Of a DNA stretch of 62,405 nt, positions 37,130 through 44,577 are shown piece by piece. Position 1 is the first letter of the stretch. Every line of letters starts with the position of its first letter. The notes under the pieces are model-generated. The model made no database searches. It saw only the letters and a list, made by a program, of their open reading frames with translations, and was not told the origin of the DNA. Origin of the DNA: Verrucomicrobia bacterium 12-59-8. Its GTDB lineage: Bacteria; Verrucomicrobiota; Verrucomicrobiae; Verrucomicrobiales; Verrucomicrobiaceae. Made by a program: the position numbers and the translations under genes. The stretch covers positions 3,065 through 65,469 of the forward strand of contig NCCR01000002.1 of the NCBI GenBank assembly GCA_002279765.1, in the 5' to 3' direction.

Positions 37130-39208
37130 GTGTCGGCCGTGAAACAGCGCTTTGCACTACTTCGCAGGCCAGTGCTGGCCATGCTGCTGGTCTTCCTGGT
37201 GGCGATGGCACCACTCGGCTGGCTGGTGCGGCACTTGCATGGTGAGGCGATGCGGGTCGATGGGCTGCGACTCTACGAGCTGGCGCATGCTTCCTACAAG
37301 TCGCTGTTGAACGAGCGCTCAAAGCATCAGGTGATGCTGCAAACATGGGTCACGCGCTTGAAAAAGTCTGCATCCGGAACAGAGGCGCATCAATTGTTCG
37401 ATGAGCTTGGGAAGCGCGAACTCGGCCGCTTTCGCGCGGTCGGCTATGCTGAATGGACGACGGAACACAAGCTGGAGGTGCGCTTTGTCAAAACGTCGAA
37501 TTCAGCCGAGGCCGTGCCCATCGGCACTGATCTGGCCACTTTCCCAGCGGTGAGGAAGATATTGGCGCTTGAGTCGAAGGGATTGGTTGCGACACCGACG
37601 AGTAATGATCCGAGCTCCCTGCAAGGCATCGGCGAGCGCGTCGTTGCGGTAATGAACGTCCCTTTCACTTCGACGGAACGTGGGGTGATCTTTGCGACGA
37701 TCCTGCCCGATGACTTCCTCGCCCCCACGCGGACCTCGATCGTCAAGATCAACCCCGATGGTACGCGCGGTGCCGAGACGGTGCTCGAAGAAAATTTGCC
37801 GGGCGTCGGCGAAGGCATCATGCGTATCGACTCCGTGAGCCATAGCGCGTGGGACGCGGCACATCATGAGCAGCCGCAGCCGACAACGATCAGACTTGCG
37901 GGCACGCTCCTTGGCGATTTGAACTTGGTGTTTCGGCCCGGGCCGAACTTCGCACGCGACTCGCTGGTCAACGAATCGTGGCTCGTGCTTGGCATAGGCT
38001 CCGTGGTGGCCGTGCTCTTTGCGCTACTGGCTTGGATGCTGGCGCGGCATGACGATGCACTTCGCGCCCAAGTTCTGAGCCAGACGGCGGAATTACGGGC
38101 AATCAATGATGAACTGAGCCGGTTCAAGAGCGTGGCGGAGACCACCAGCGATTTCGTTGGCATCTGCGATATGGAGCAAAAGCTTTTCTACCTCAACGCT
38201 GCCGGGCGCGTCATGATCGGCTATCCGATGGATGCGCCCATCAGCAACATCTTTGTCAGGGACATCTTCCAACAGCACTCCATGGAGCTAATCAACACCG
38301 AAGGCATTCCGCACGCCTTGTCGGCAGGCCCCTACAGCAACGAACTGATATTCATGCATCGTGACGGGAGCGAAGTACCGGTGTCCTTCGTCGGCTTCGT
38401 GATTCGTGGCGCAGACGGCAAACCCATTTATCTCGGCGGCATGGCACGCGACATCACCAAGCGACGTGAGGTCGATCAACAATTACGCCAATCACTCGAC
38501 GATCAACGCGAGCTCGTGCGGATGAAATCACAGTTCGTGAACACCGTGTCGCACGAGTTTCGGACCCCCCTCGGTGTGATCCTTACCTCGGCAGACATTC
38601 TCACTCACTACCTGGATCGGCTCACGCCTTCAGCACGCATGGAACATCTGGGTGCCATTCATCGATCGAGCATTCAGATGGCGCAGATGCTTGATCAAGT
38701 GCTTGATCTCGGACGCATCGAAGCAGGTAAATTCGCCTGCTCCTCGCTACCGATCGATCTCCCTGCCCTGCTCCAGAAGATCACGGATGAAAGCCACTCC
38801 GCGAGCAGCGGATGTCGCATCGAATTACGTCTTTCTGATGGTCTCGCTGCAGCGAAGGGAGACGAATCGCTGCTCCGGCATATCTTCCTTAACATTCTCT
38901 CCAACGCCCGGAAATACTCGCCGCAGGAAGCCTGCGTGGAGTTCTCTGTACACCGGGAAGCTGCAGACGCTGTTTTCATGGTGAGGGATCACGGGATTGG
39001 CATTCCAAAGTCAGCGCTGCCCCATTTGTTTGAAGCCTTTTCTCGTGCTCAAAATGTGGGCGATGTCCCAGGAACTGGCCTCGGCCTGGCGATCGTGAAA
39101 CGATGCGCAGACTTGCATCACGGCATGCTCAACGTCGAAAGTGAAGAAGGCCAGGGCACACTGTTCACCATTCGGCTGCCATTGTTTGCCACTCAATTCC
39201 CCCAATGA
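37130..39208 (+). CDS. Membrane sensor histidine kinase with PAS domain
   Basis: A 692-residue sensor kinase (GTG start at 37130; GTG 37139 also in frame). A transmembrane helix at residues about 15-34 and another near 285-305 (ESWLVLGIGSVVAVLFALLAW) flank a ~250-residue periplasmic sensor domain of the CHASE type. A coiled-coil, a PAS domain (FKSVAETTSDFVGICDMEQ to about residue 450), a HisKA domain with His475 in VSHEFRTPLG, and a HATPase_c domain (NILSNARKYSP, DHGIGIPKSA, GTGLGLAIVKRCADLHHG) complete the kinase. The next gene, a response regulator, overlaps by 4 bases (ATGA), so it is the cognate partner. The ligand is unknown; no regulated gene can be read, though the divergent beta-helix gene is a candidate. 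Confidence 0.9.
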   Translation: MSAVKQRFALLRRPVLAMLLVFLVAMAPLGWLVRHLHGEAMRVDGLRLYELAHASYKSLLNERSKHQVMLQTWVTRLKKSASGTEAHQLFDELGKRELGRFRAVGYAEWTTEHKLEVRFVKTSNSAEAVPIGTDLATFPAVRKILALESKGLVATPTSNDPSSLQGIGERVVAVMNVPFTSTERGVIFATILPDDFLAPTRTSIVKINPDGTRGAETVLEENLPGVGEGIMRIDSVSHSAWDAAHHEQPQPTTIRLAGTLLGDLNLVFRPGPNFARDSLVNESWLVLGIGSVVAVLFALLAWMLARHDDALRAQVLSQTAELRAINDELSRFKSVAETTSDFVGICDMEQKLFYLNAAGRVMIGYPMDAPISNIFVRDIFQQHSMELINTEGIPHALSAGPYSNELIFMHRDGSEVPVSFVGFVIRGADGKPIYLGGMARDITKRREVDQQLRQSLDDQRELVRMKSQFVNTVSHEFRTPLGVILTSADILTHYLDRLTPSARMEHLGAIHRSSIQMAQMLDQVLDLGRIEAGKFACSSLPIDLPALLQKITDESHSASSGCRIELRLSDGLAAAKGDESLLRHIFLNILSNARKYSPQEACVEFSVHREAADAVFMVRDHGIGIPKSALPHLFEAFSRAQNVGDVPGTGLGLAIVKRCADLHHGMLNVESEEGQGTLFTIRLPLFATQFPQ

Positions 39209-39828
39209 AGAAAGTTCTAGTGATCGAAGATCACGCCATGATGCGGCGTAATGTGCTCGTCATCCTTGAGATGGAGGGCTATCAGGTGGCCTCGGCAAGC
39301 AACGGTCGCGAGGGATTGGCCCTCGTATCGACTGAGCAGCCGGATTTGATCCTGTGCGATGTTATGATGCCAGAACTGGACGGGCACGCCGTGTTGAGGG
39401 CGCTACGCGCCAGCCCTCTCACCGCCAGCGTTCCCTTCATATTTCTCACTGCCAAGGGAGAAAAGATCGACCAGCGAACAGGCATGAATCTCGGTGCCGA
39501 CGACTACTTGACCAAGCCCATAACGCGGAACGATCTCGTCGCTGCGCTGGATGCGAGATTTGCGAGGAAGGAGCAGCAGCGCGTTAATTTTGATCGTCTC
39601 TTTGTAGATCCTGAACCGCTCCTAGTGCTCGGCATCACTATGCGCGAGGCGGAGGTGTTGCTGTGGATCGTCCAAGGAAAAGGGAACAACGAGATAGGTG
39701 GCATCCTGGGGGTGAGCACCCAAACCGTGAAGAAGCATGTCTGCGCGATCTTGGATACGCTCGGCGTGGACAACCGCAGCAGCGCTTCGATCCGGGCGAT
39801 GGAGGTGCTCGTGTCCGGGCACTCGTGA
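39205..39828 (+). CDS. LuxR/NarL-type response regulator
   Basis: A 207-residue two-domain regulator. The receiver domain has the acidic pair EDH (residues 8-10), the phospho-acceptor Asp52 in LILCDVMMPELDG, the T-A pair and Lys in GADDYLTKPI. A LuxR-type HTH follows (residues about 147-200): TMREAEVLLWIVQGKGNNEIG, GVSTQTVKKHVCAILDTLGV. The 4-base overlap with the histidine kinase gene makes them a probable two-component pair. It should bind DNA as a dimer when phosphorylated. Confidence 0.92.
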   Translation: MKKVLVIEDHAMMRRNVLVILEMEGYQVASASNGREGLALVSTEQPDLILCDVMMPELDGHAVLRALRASPLTASVPFIFLTAKGEKIDQRTGMNLGADDYLTKPITRNDLVAALDARFARKEQQRVNFDRLFVDPEPLLVLGITMREAEVLLWIVQGKGNNEIGGILGVSTQTVKKHVCAILDTLGVDNRSSASIRAMEVLVSGHS

Positions 39829-40009
39829 GCATCGACACGAACTGGCTCGAGACTCTATTCTCGATAACTTTTGCAAGGCAAGCTGAAGATACGCCTTTGC
39901 TTATGCTAGAAACTCATTGAGCCTCGTCAGGCAGAATAAAACTGGAGACGCGGCATTCTGGTAAAAGGACGTGAAATGACCAGGAGCCGGTGATTGACTC
40001 GCTGCATTC

Positions 40010-40414
40010 ATGAAACGCTTCCTTGCGCTCGCCACGATGATCGTGCTCGGCTCCTGCACCAGCATGATGAACAGCCACCGCATGAAAGCAGCAGAGCGCA
40101 AAATGCTGGAAACGCGCAGGCTACAGCAGGCCGGAGAATGGGATGCCGCACTTGCCATGGCGGAACGCATGCATTCGAGCATTGCCAAGTCGATCACCAG
40201 CGCCCCCATTCAGAAGTCATCTGGTGGAACCACCGTCGATCTGCTGACGCTGCTCACCGGCTGGGAAAACGGCCCCTTCGCAGCTCTCAAAACCACACTC
40301 CAGAAGCATGACTCAAAAGGCTCCCCGGCAGCCTTTGCTTCGCTGCGTCAGCAGTGCGTGAACTGCCACACGGTACTCGGGAAGTCTCAGATCCAATTGA
40401 GCGAGATTCCGTAA
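40010..40414 (+). CDS. Lipoprotein with a c-type haem motif (cytochrome c'/c-556-like)
   Basis: A 134-residue protein with a lipobox LGSC (Cys15) after a short signal peptide, so a probable lipoprotein. Near the C-terminus CVNCH (Cys116, Cys119, His120) is a c-type haem attachment motif, followed by only 14 residues, as in four-helix cytochrome c'/c-556 proteins. The middle is helical and Ala/Met/Lys-rich. It is convergent with the anti-sigma gene (2 bases between the ends), at the border of the bufferin-type operon. A periplasmic electron carrier role is plausible, but only one haem motif and no partner are visible. Confidence 0.65.
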   Translation: MKRFLALATMIVLGSCTSMMNSHRMKAAERKMLETRRLQQAGEWDAALAMAERMHSSIAKSITSAPIQKSSGGTTVDLLTLLTGWENGPFAALKTTLQKHDSKGSPAAFASLRQQCVNCHTVLGKSQIQLSEIP

Positions 40415-40416
40415 TC

Positions 40417-41145
40417 TCACGCCAGCCCAAAGAGTTTTTTCAGCGCTGCTTCACCCGCTGTGGTGGCGAGAAGGAAAGTTTGGCTGCCATCGCTCCAGCT
40501 CGCCATGTTCCAGTTCTTGCTGGACTTAAACTGGGGTTGAAGCTGCGGCGGGAGGTCAGAGAGACCTGTGCCGTCCATCACGACTAGATGCGCCTCCTTG
40601 CCGGGCTCAATTTCAAAGCAGATGATGGATGCCACACGACCGGCGATCTGAATGCGCTTGCAGGCCAGCACGGGCATCGACCCCACCGTGCCAGGAAGGC
40701 GAACCGGCGTCGGAGATTGATCGGCCACAAGCATCTTTTTGATGGCTTCAAAGTCGCGTGACAGGTGATCGACTCTGGACATGCCGTACTCGACTTTCGT
40801 CACGGCAGCGAGCGATTCAGCCTGCCAGCCGGGCATGCTGTTGCTCACCGGCCAGAGCATCGTCCAGCCGACCACCACCGAAGCAGCAGCGGCGACCAGC
40901 GTGGGCAAAACCCAGCGGGTGGAACGTTTGGCGGGCCGCCTGGCATTTTGCAATATGCTCTCACGAAGCCCCGCAGGAATGGTTGCCGCAAAAGCGCCTG
41001 CGACTTGTTCATCAAACGCGGTGCGTTGTTTCAGCCACGCGCCCAGTTCAGGATCGCTCTCCGCCATCGCGCGCGCCTCTGGCGACGTATCCTGCGGGCG
41101 GAGCGTCGTGGCGTCGAGTTCGAGTCTGGCTTCTTCGCGGTTCAC
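40417..41145 (-). CDS. Membrane anti-sigma factor (zinc-free)
   Basis: A 242-residue single-pass membrane protein (GTG start at 41145, giving GTGA overlap with the stop of the sigma factor gene). A cytoplasmic N-terminal part (residues 1 to about 78; SPEARAMAESDPELGAWL) precedes a transmembrane helix (WVLPTLVAAAASVVVGWTML, about 78-97) and a ~145-residue periplasmic domain with two Cys (LACKRIQ and IICFEIE). No H-x3-C-x2-C zinc-binding motif is present. Position immediately after an ECF sigma gene with overlapping codons is the main evidence for an anti-sigma role. It is the last gene of the six-gene bufferin-type operon. Confidence 0.7.
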   Translation of the reverse strand: MNREEARLELDATTLRPQDTSPEARAMAESDPELGAWLKQRTAFDEQVAGAFAATIPAGLRESILQNARRPAKRSTRWVLPTLVAAAASVVVGWTMLWPVSNSMPGWQAESLAAVTKVEYGMSRVDHLSRDFEAIKKMLVADQSPTPVRLPGTVGSMPVLACKRIQIAGRVASIICFEIEPGKEAHLVVMDGTGLSDLPPQLQPQFKSSKNWNMASWSDGSQTFLLATTAGEAALKKLFGLA

Positions 41146-41741
41146 GAGGCGGATAGGGGGATAATGTTGGGGGATGCGGAATCTTCGAGGCGGCGAAGAA
41201 TGGTGCGCAGACTGTCTTTGGCGCGGGAGAGGCGTGACATCACGGTGCCGATGGGAACACCCAGCGTCTCGGCGATGTCGCGGTAAGATAGCTCTTTGAG
41301 GTAAAAAAGTACCAGCGGAGCGCGATAGTTTGGTTCGAGTTCTTCGAGCGCGGTTTGCAGTGTGGCACTGTCCACGCGCGGATTTTCGCCATCATCATGG
41401 TGCTGGGTGGCCCCGTGCTGATCGGGTTCGAATTCGACCTCCTCGTATTTTTTTTCGCGGCGGGCGATGGCGAGCCACTCACGGTAAATCGTGGTGAAAA
41501 GCCAGGTCTTCACCTTCGAGGCATCACGCAGTGTGTGCCCTTTCTTCGCCCATTGCAGAAAGGTCTGCTGCACAAGATCCTGCGCAGTGGCCTCCCGCCG
41601 GCACATGCTCATAGCAAAGCGATAGAGCCCCTGATAGTGGGCGTCCACGATCTGCTCGAAGCTGGGCACAGAATCAGTCACGCGTCGAGGTATCGGGAGG
41701 GTTGCGGGCAGTTCAATGCCAAAATGTAGGGCGAGTTCCAT
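41142..41741 (-). CDS. ECF (sigma-70 family) RNA polymerase sigma factor
   Basis: A 199-residue ECF sigma factor. Region 2 reads YQGLYRFAMSMCRREATAQD, LVQQTFLQWAKKG and KVKTWLFTTIYREWL; region 4 reads LEELEPNYRAPLVLFYLKEL and SYRDIAETLGVPIGTVMSRL, the usual helix-turn-helix. The gene ends in a TGA that overlaps the GTG start of the anti-sigma gene and lies 58 bases downstream of the doxX stop. In other bacteria, bufferin/Gig-type clusters are under ECF sigma control (for example SigF in Caulobacter, from memory); a similar autoregulatory loop is likely here. An extended N-terminus of about 27 residues before region 2 makes the start slightly uncertain. Confidence 0.85.
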   Translation of the reverse strand: MELALHFGIELPATLPIPRRVTDSVPSFEQIVDAHYQGLYRFAMSMCRREATAQDLVQQTFLQWAKKGHTLRDASKVKTWLFTTIYREWLAIARREKKYEEVEFEPDQHGATQHHDDGENPRVDSATLQTALEELEPNYRAPLVLFYLKELSYRDIAETLGVPIGTVMSRLSRAKDSLRTILRRLEDSASPNIIPLSAS

Positions 41742-41799
41742 GAATTCATGGGGCGGGTATGCAGGTAAGAGGCGCGGCCGTGGCGTTTATTCCCATGAT

Positions 41800-42258
41800 T
41801 CACACTTTTTTCCGCCGACGCAGCAGTTCATCAACCGAGAACCTGCCCGGGCCAGAGATAAAGACAATCACGCTGGCGAGCAGAAAGAGAAACGGCGGCG
41901 CGGAGACGAAGGAGTCTGCGTCCGACCAGATCGTTTTGACGACATCGAGATGCGCCGTGCCATACGCGACGAGCATGGTGAAGATAAGAGGTGCGCAGGT
42001 GACGCGGGAGAAGAGGCCGAGAAGAAGAAGCAAGCCGCCAAAGCACTCCGTGCTGCCAGCCATGTACGCATTGAGCTCAGGAAAGGGAATACCTAGCTCG
42101 GTGAAGAAGGCAGTGGGGGCGCTGATGTCGCTGAGCTTGCCTTTGCCGGTCTGGAAAAACTGCCAGCCCCAGTAGAGGCGGATGCCGAGCAGAAAAGGAT
42201 CTGCCAGGTAGCTGGCGGTGCGGTCGAGGAGGGTGTTGGCGAGGGTCCAGGGTTTCAT
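41800..42258 (-). CDS. DoxX family membrane protein of the bufferin-type operon
   Basis: A 152-residue membrane protein with about four transmembrane helices. Family motifs include DPFLLGIRLYWGWQFFQTGK near residues 20-39, FFTELGIPFPELNAYMAGSTE and LLLLLGLFSRVTCAPLIFTM near 76-95. It is the DoxX-type (HvfD/GigT-like) partner commonly found behind DUF692 and DUF2063 genes in copper- or gold-responsive clusters. The start ATG forms an ATGA overlap with the stop of the DUF2063 gene, so it is co-translated. A second DoxX-like gene lies at 47588-48007. Membrane role; exact activity not established. Confidence 0.88.
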   Translation of the reverse strand: MKPWTLANTLLDRTASYLADPFLLGIRLYWGWQFFQTGKGKLSDISAPTAFFTELGIPFPELNAYMAGSTECFGGLLLLLGLFSRVTCAPLIFTMLVAYGTAHLDVVKTIWSDADSFVSAPPFLFLLASVIVFISGPGRFSVDELLRRRKKV

Positions 42259-43127
42259 GGTTTTCGAGGAGATTTGGTGAACCAGCCGAGCTGGGAAAAT
42301 TCGGTGAACCAGTCACGGATCTGCGCGGGCCAGTCGGTGTCCGGACCTGCATGGGCCAAAGCAAGCTCGATGGCATCAGCCAAAGTGAGGCCATCCCGCA
42401 GTGCGGCGAGCATGGCGAAGGACTCCGGGGCGAGGCGTTTGAAGTAGAGCGTGTTGTCGTGGCGATGAACTGCCAGGTGTACTTGATCACGCTTCAATTT
42501 CGGTGCCTTGGCGACTTTGGCGCGGGTGGGTGCCTCTGACATGGCTTGGCTGGCGGAACCGCGCACATCAGCATCGGTTTTTTTCATCGCAGTGATGAAG
42601 TGATCAACCGCGTAGTCGATCTGCAGCAGCACGACGCAGGGCTGGAGCCCCAGATGAAGAGTGGAGGGATCAGCACCGAAGAGATCATCCATACGCAGCG
42701 GCTTTTTCAGTGCTTCGTCAAAGGCGAGCGTCTGCGCCCACTCGACGCGGGCGACATCACGGGCTTTAAGATCCGTGATAAAGGAGGGGAGTGCGGAGCC
42801 TAGATTGCGCAGGGTCCAGGAAGTGCTGGGATGCTGCGCGAGGTAGTCACGGCAAAGTTTGTGAAAGCGGCGCTCGCCCAAGAAAACACGCAGCGCAGGG
42901 TAGTCGTCGTAGAGGCAGTCGAGCAGACGGAACCAGTACTGGCGGGCGTAGATTTCGAGGCGTTCGAATCCGCTCATGCGGTCGTTCGCTTTGATGAAAT
43001 CGACCTGCGTGCTGGCTGACATGCCATCCTGGCGTGTGAGCGGCTGCATGAGCGCTGCAGCCATGGTGCGCTGGAGCTGGCGCAGATCGGCGTTGGTGCG
43101 GAGCTGGCTAGGCGTGCGTGTGCTCAT
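42255..43127 (-). CDS. bufC: DUF2063 (BufC/HvfC-like) RiPP modification partner
   Basis: A 290-residue protein. The N-terminal ~100 residues match DUF2063: LRQLQRTMAAALMQPLTRQD, then MSGFERLEIYARQYWFRLLDC and LYDDYPALRVFLGERRFHKL. The C-terminal part (about 190-290) resembles a winged-helix-like domain (LAVHRHDNTLYFKRLAPESF). In MbnC/HvfC/BufC families this protein binds the precursor leader and works with the DUF692 enzyme. The ATG at 43127 is chosen because it lies inside the end of the DUF692 gene (20-base overlap) and removes an 83-residue Ser/Thr/Pro-rich extension that is only antisense-frame text. Third gene of the operon. Confidence 0.88.
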   Translation of the reverse strand: MSTRTPSQLRTNADLRQLQRTMAAALMQPLTRQDGMSASTQVDFIKANDRMSGFERLEIYARQYWFRLLDCLYDDYPALRVFLGERRFHKLCRDYLAQHPSTSWTLRNLGSALPSFITDLKARDVARVEWAQTLAFDEALKKPLRMDDLFGADPSTLHLGLQPCVVLLQIDYAVDHFITAMKKTDADVRGSASQAMSEAPTRAKVAKAPKLKRDQVHLAVHRHDNTLYFKRLAPESFAMLAALRDGLTLADAIELALAHAGPDTDWPAQIRDWFTEFSQLGWFTKSPRKP

Positions 43128-43950
43128 GGAGGTAGCGGTTGGCTTTGAGAGCTTCGGCGTGGACGTCCTCGAAACTGGGGATTTTATCGTCCCATTCGAG
43201 GAGCGTTGCGGTGCTGCCGGAGCTTTGGATGGCGGCGGCGTAGAGATCCCAGACGGGATCGGGCACGGGATGATCGTGGGTGTCGAGAATGACGTGGTCG
43301 AGCCGGGTGTGACCGGCAATGTGAATCTGGCCGACGCGATGATGCGGTACAGCGCGGAGGTATTCGAAGGGGTCAAATCCGTGATTCTGCGAGGAGACGT
43401 AGATGTTGTTTACATCCAGGAGAATGCCGCAGTCAGCCTGCTCGACGACTTCGTTGAGAAATTCCCACTCGGTCATCTCGTTCTGCGTGAATTCGGCGTA
43501 GCTGCTCACATTTTCCACACAGATGGGCACTTCGAGGAAATCGCGGGCCTGCCTGATCTTCTCGGCAGTATGCTTGGCTACACTCATCGTGTAGGGCATC
43601 GGCAGGAGATCGTGTGTGCAGCGGCCATCGACGCTACCCCAGCAGAGGTGATCGGAAAGCCAGGGAGTATTGGTGCGCTTCACCAGGCGCTTGAGCTTTT
43701 TGAGGTGGTCGCGGTTCAGCGGGTCTGCATTGCCAAAGTACATCGACACCCCGTGCTGCACGACGCGGTACTGTTCCAAAATGCTGTCCAGCACCTCCAG
43801 CGGTCGGCCGCCATCGACCATGAAATTTTCGGAGATGATCTCGAACCAGTCACAGACAGGCTTTTTCTCCAGGATGTGCCGGTAGTGCGGCACACGAAGG
43901 CCGAGACCGATGCCGAGGTCGGTTTGACCGTTGTGGGGGTTGGCGGGCAT
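43108..43950 (-). CDS. bufB: DUF692 multinuclear-iron oxidase (BufB/MbnB-like)
   Basis: A 280-residue TIM-barrel protein of the DUF692 family. Motifs include LGIGLGLRVPHYRHIL near residue 12, WFEIISENFMVDGGRP near 35-50, LSDHLCWGSVDG near 98-110, PICVENVSSYAEF near 143, ILLDVNNIYVSSQNHG near 178 and QIHIAGHTRLDHVILDTHDH near 210-229, which supply the conserved His, Glu, Asp and Asn metal ligands. DUF692 enzymes oxidise cysteines of a ribosomal peptide (oxazolone-thioamide in methanobactin, thiooxazole in bufferins). The presence of all ligand motifs suggests activity. The gene follows the precursor gene after 96 bases that contain a 13-bp hairpin. Confidence 0.92.
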   Translation of the reverse strand: MPANPHNGQTDLGIGLGLRVPHYRHILEKKPVCDWFEIISENFMVDGGRPLEVLDSILEQYRVVQHGVSMYFGNADPLNRDHLKKLKRLVKRTNTPWLSDHLCWGSVDGRCTHDLLPMPYTMSVAKHTAEKIRQARDFLEVPICVENVSSYAEFTQNEMTEWEFLNEVVEQADCGILLDVNNIYVSSQNHGFDPFEYLRAVPHHRVGQIHIAGHTRLDHVILDTHDHPVPDPVWDLYAAAIQSSGSTATLLEWDDKIPSFEDVHAEALKANRYLHEHTHA

Positions 43951-43998
43951 GCTCTGGAGCTCAAAGTCTAAGGTTTAAAGCTGAGGAACAAAGAGTAA

Positions 43999-44033
43999 CC
44001 GCAGCCACACGCGGGGGTATCGTGTGGCTGCGG
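43999..44033 (-). terminator. Hairpin between precursor and DUF692 genes (possible attenuator)
   Basis: A perfect 13-bp inverted repeat, CCGCAGCCACACG and CGTGTGGCTGCGG, with a 9-base loop, begins 13 bases after the bufA stop on the minus strand. In the transcript, the stem is followed by UUACUCUUUG, a U-rich but imperfect tail. It could act as a partial terminator, giving more precursor than enzyme mRNA, or as a 3' stabilising element. The repeat is certain; the role is inferred. Confidence 0.65.
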
Positions 44034-44046
44034 AAATCTATTCGGC

Positions 44047-44304
44047 TTATTTCTTCGGCATGGTGTTACAGCCGCCTTTGCCTTTGCAGGAGTTCTTGCC
44101 TTTGCAGCCGTTGTCGCTGGACTTGCAGCCGCCGGTGCCTTTGCAGTCGTTGTGCCCCTTGCAGACATGCTGGCCTTTGTCAGCCATCTTTTCGATGGAG
44201 ACGCCAAGGCTGGCGGCTTTCTGGGTGCTGGTGGTCTGGGCGGCGTAGGCTCCGGAAAGGAGACCAGTGAAGGCGGCGGCGGCGATGATGTGCTTGGTGC
44301 TCAT
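44047..44304 (-). CDS. bufA: Bufferin-type Cys-rich RiPP metallophore precursor (BufA2-like)
   Basis: An 85-residue precursor. Residues 1-21 are a Sec signal peptide (IIAAAAFTGLLSGAYA, cleavage near Ala21/22), as in bufferins, which are exported before or during modification. The mature part has six Cys at 48, 54, 60, 67, 73 and 79. These fall into two copies of CKGxNxCKGxGGC (CKGHNDCKGTGGC and CKGKNSCKGKGGC), joined by KSSDNG, a 13-residue internal duplication. It is followed by DUF692, DUF2063 and DoxX genes, the hallmark of a bufferin cluster. It should bind copper (or another soft metal) after Cys modification. The ATG at 44304 is chosen for the signal peptide; the frame stays open to 44448. 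Confidence 0.85.
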   Translation of the reverse strand: MSTKHIIAAAAFTGLLSGAYAAQTTSTQKAASLGVSIEKMADKGQHVCKGHNDCKGTGGCKSSDNGCKGKNSCKGKGGCNTMPKK

Positions 44305-44474
44305 GGTAGGTGTGGCGTGCGTTGCTTTGTTTGTTAGTTCTGGCTGGCTGCGGTTTCGAGCCATCGCAACGTGTGAGCACCTGCGGGTGAGTATATTCCG
44401 CCGAAATAAACTTTCTTTTCGCAGTCCTGCTACTTTATATCTGCGCATGGATGCAAACTGTGCGCCTACTCTTC

Positions 44475-44577
44475 ATGGCATCTTCCATGCACATTGATTT
44501 CATCCGCATCTGCGGCACCGACATGGGATCTGCTGAGATCGCGCTACGCGCCCTTGGTCACACGATCAGCGGGTCGG
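44475..44577 (+). pseudogene. Fragment of an mpl-like gene (N-terminal 34 codons)
   Basis: This stretch aligns with the first 35 codons of the intact mpl gene at 51165. By hand I count 81 of 102 aligned bases identical, with one codon deleted. The protein reads MASSMHIDFIRICGTDMGSA and then EIALRALGHTISGS, against HIHFIGIGGTAMGST and VALRALGHTISGS in the intact gene. The nucleotide-binding Gly motif is damaged (Gly to Arg, Gly to Cys), and similarity ends abruptly near 44575. It is a truncated, decayed copy. It lies 170 bases from the divergent bufA start. Confidence 0.75.

Noticed and set aside
42255..43376. Long version of the DUF2063 protein with an 83-residue N-terminal extension
   Set aside because: The extension is Ser/Thr/Pro-rich and lies wholly inside the conserved DUF692 gene in another frame; the family start is at 43127.
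44305..44474. A specific ECF-type promoter for bufA
   Set aside because: A GGAATA-like element is present on the minus strand near 44395, but I cannot match a convincing -10 partner or compare with a sigma-gene promoter, so it is not listed.
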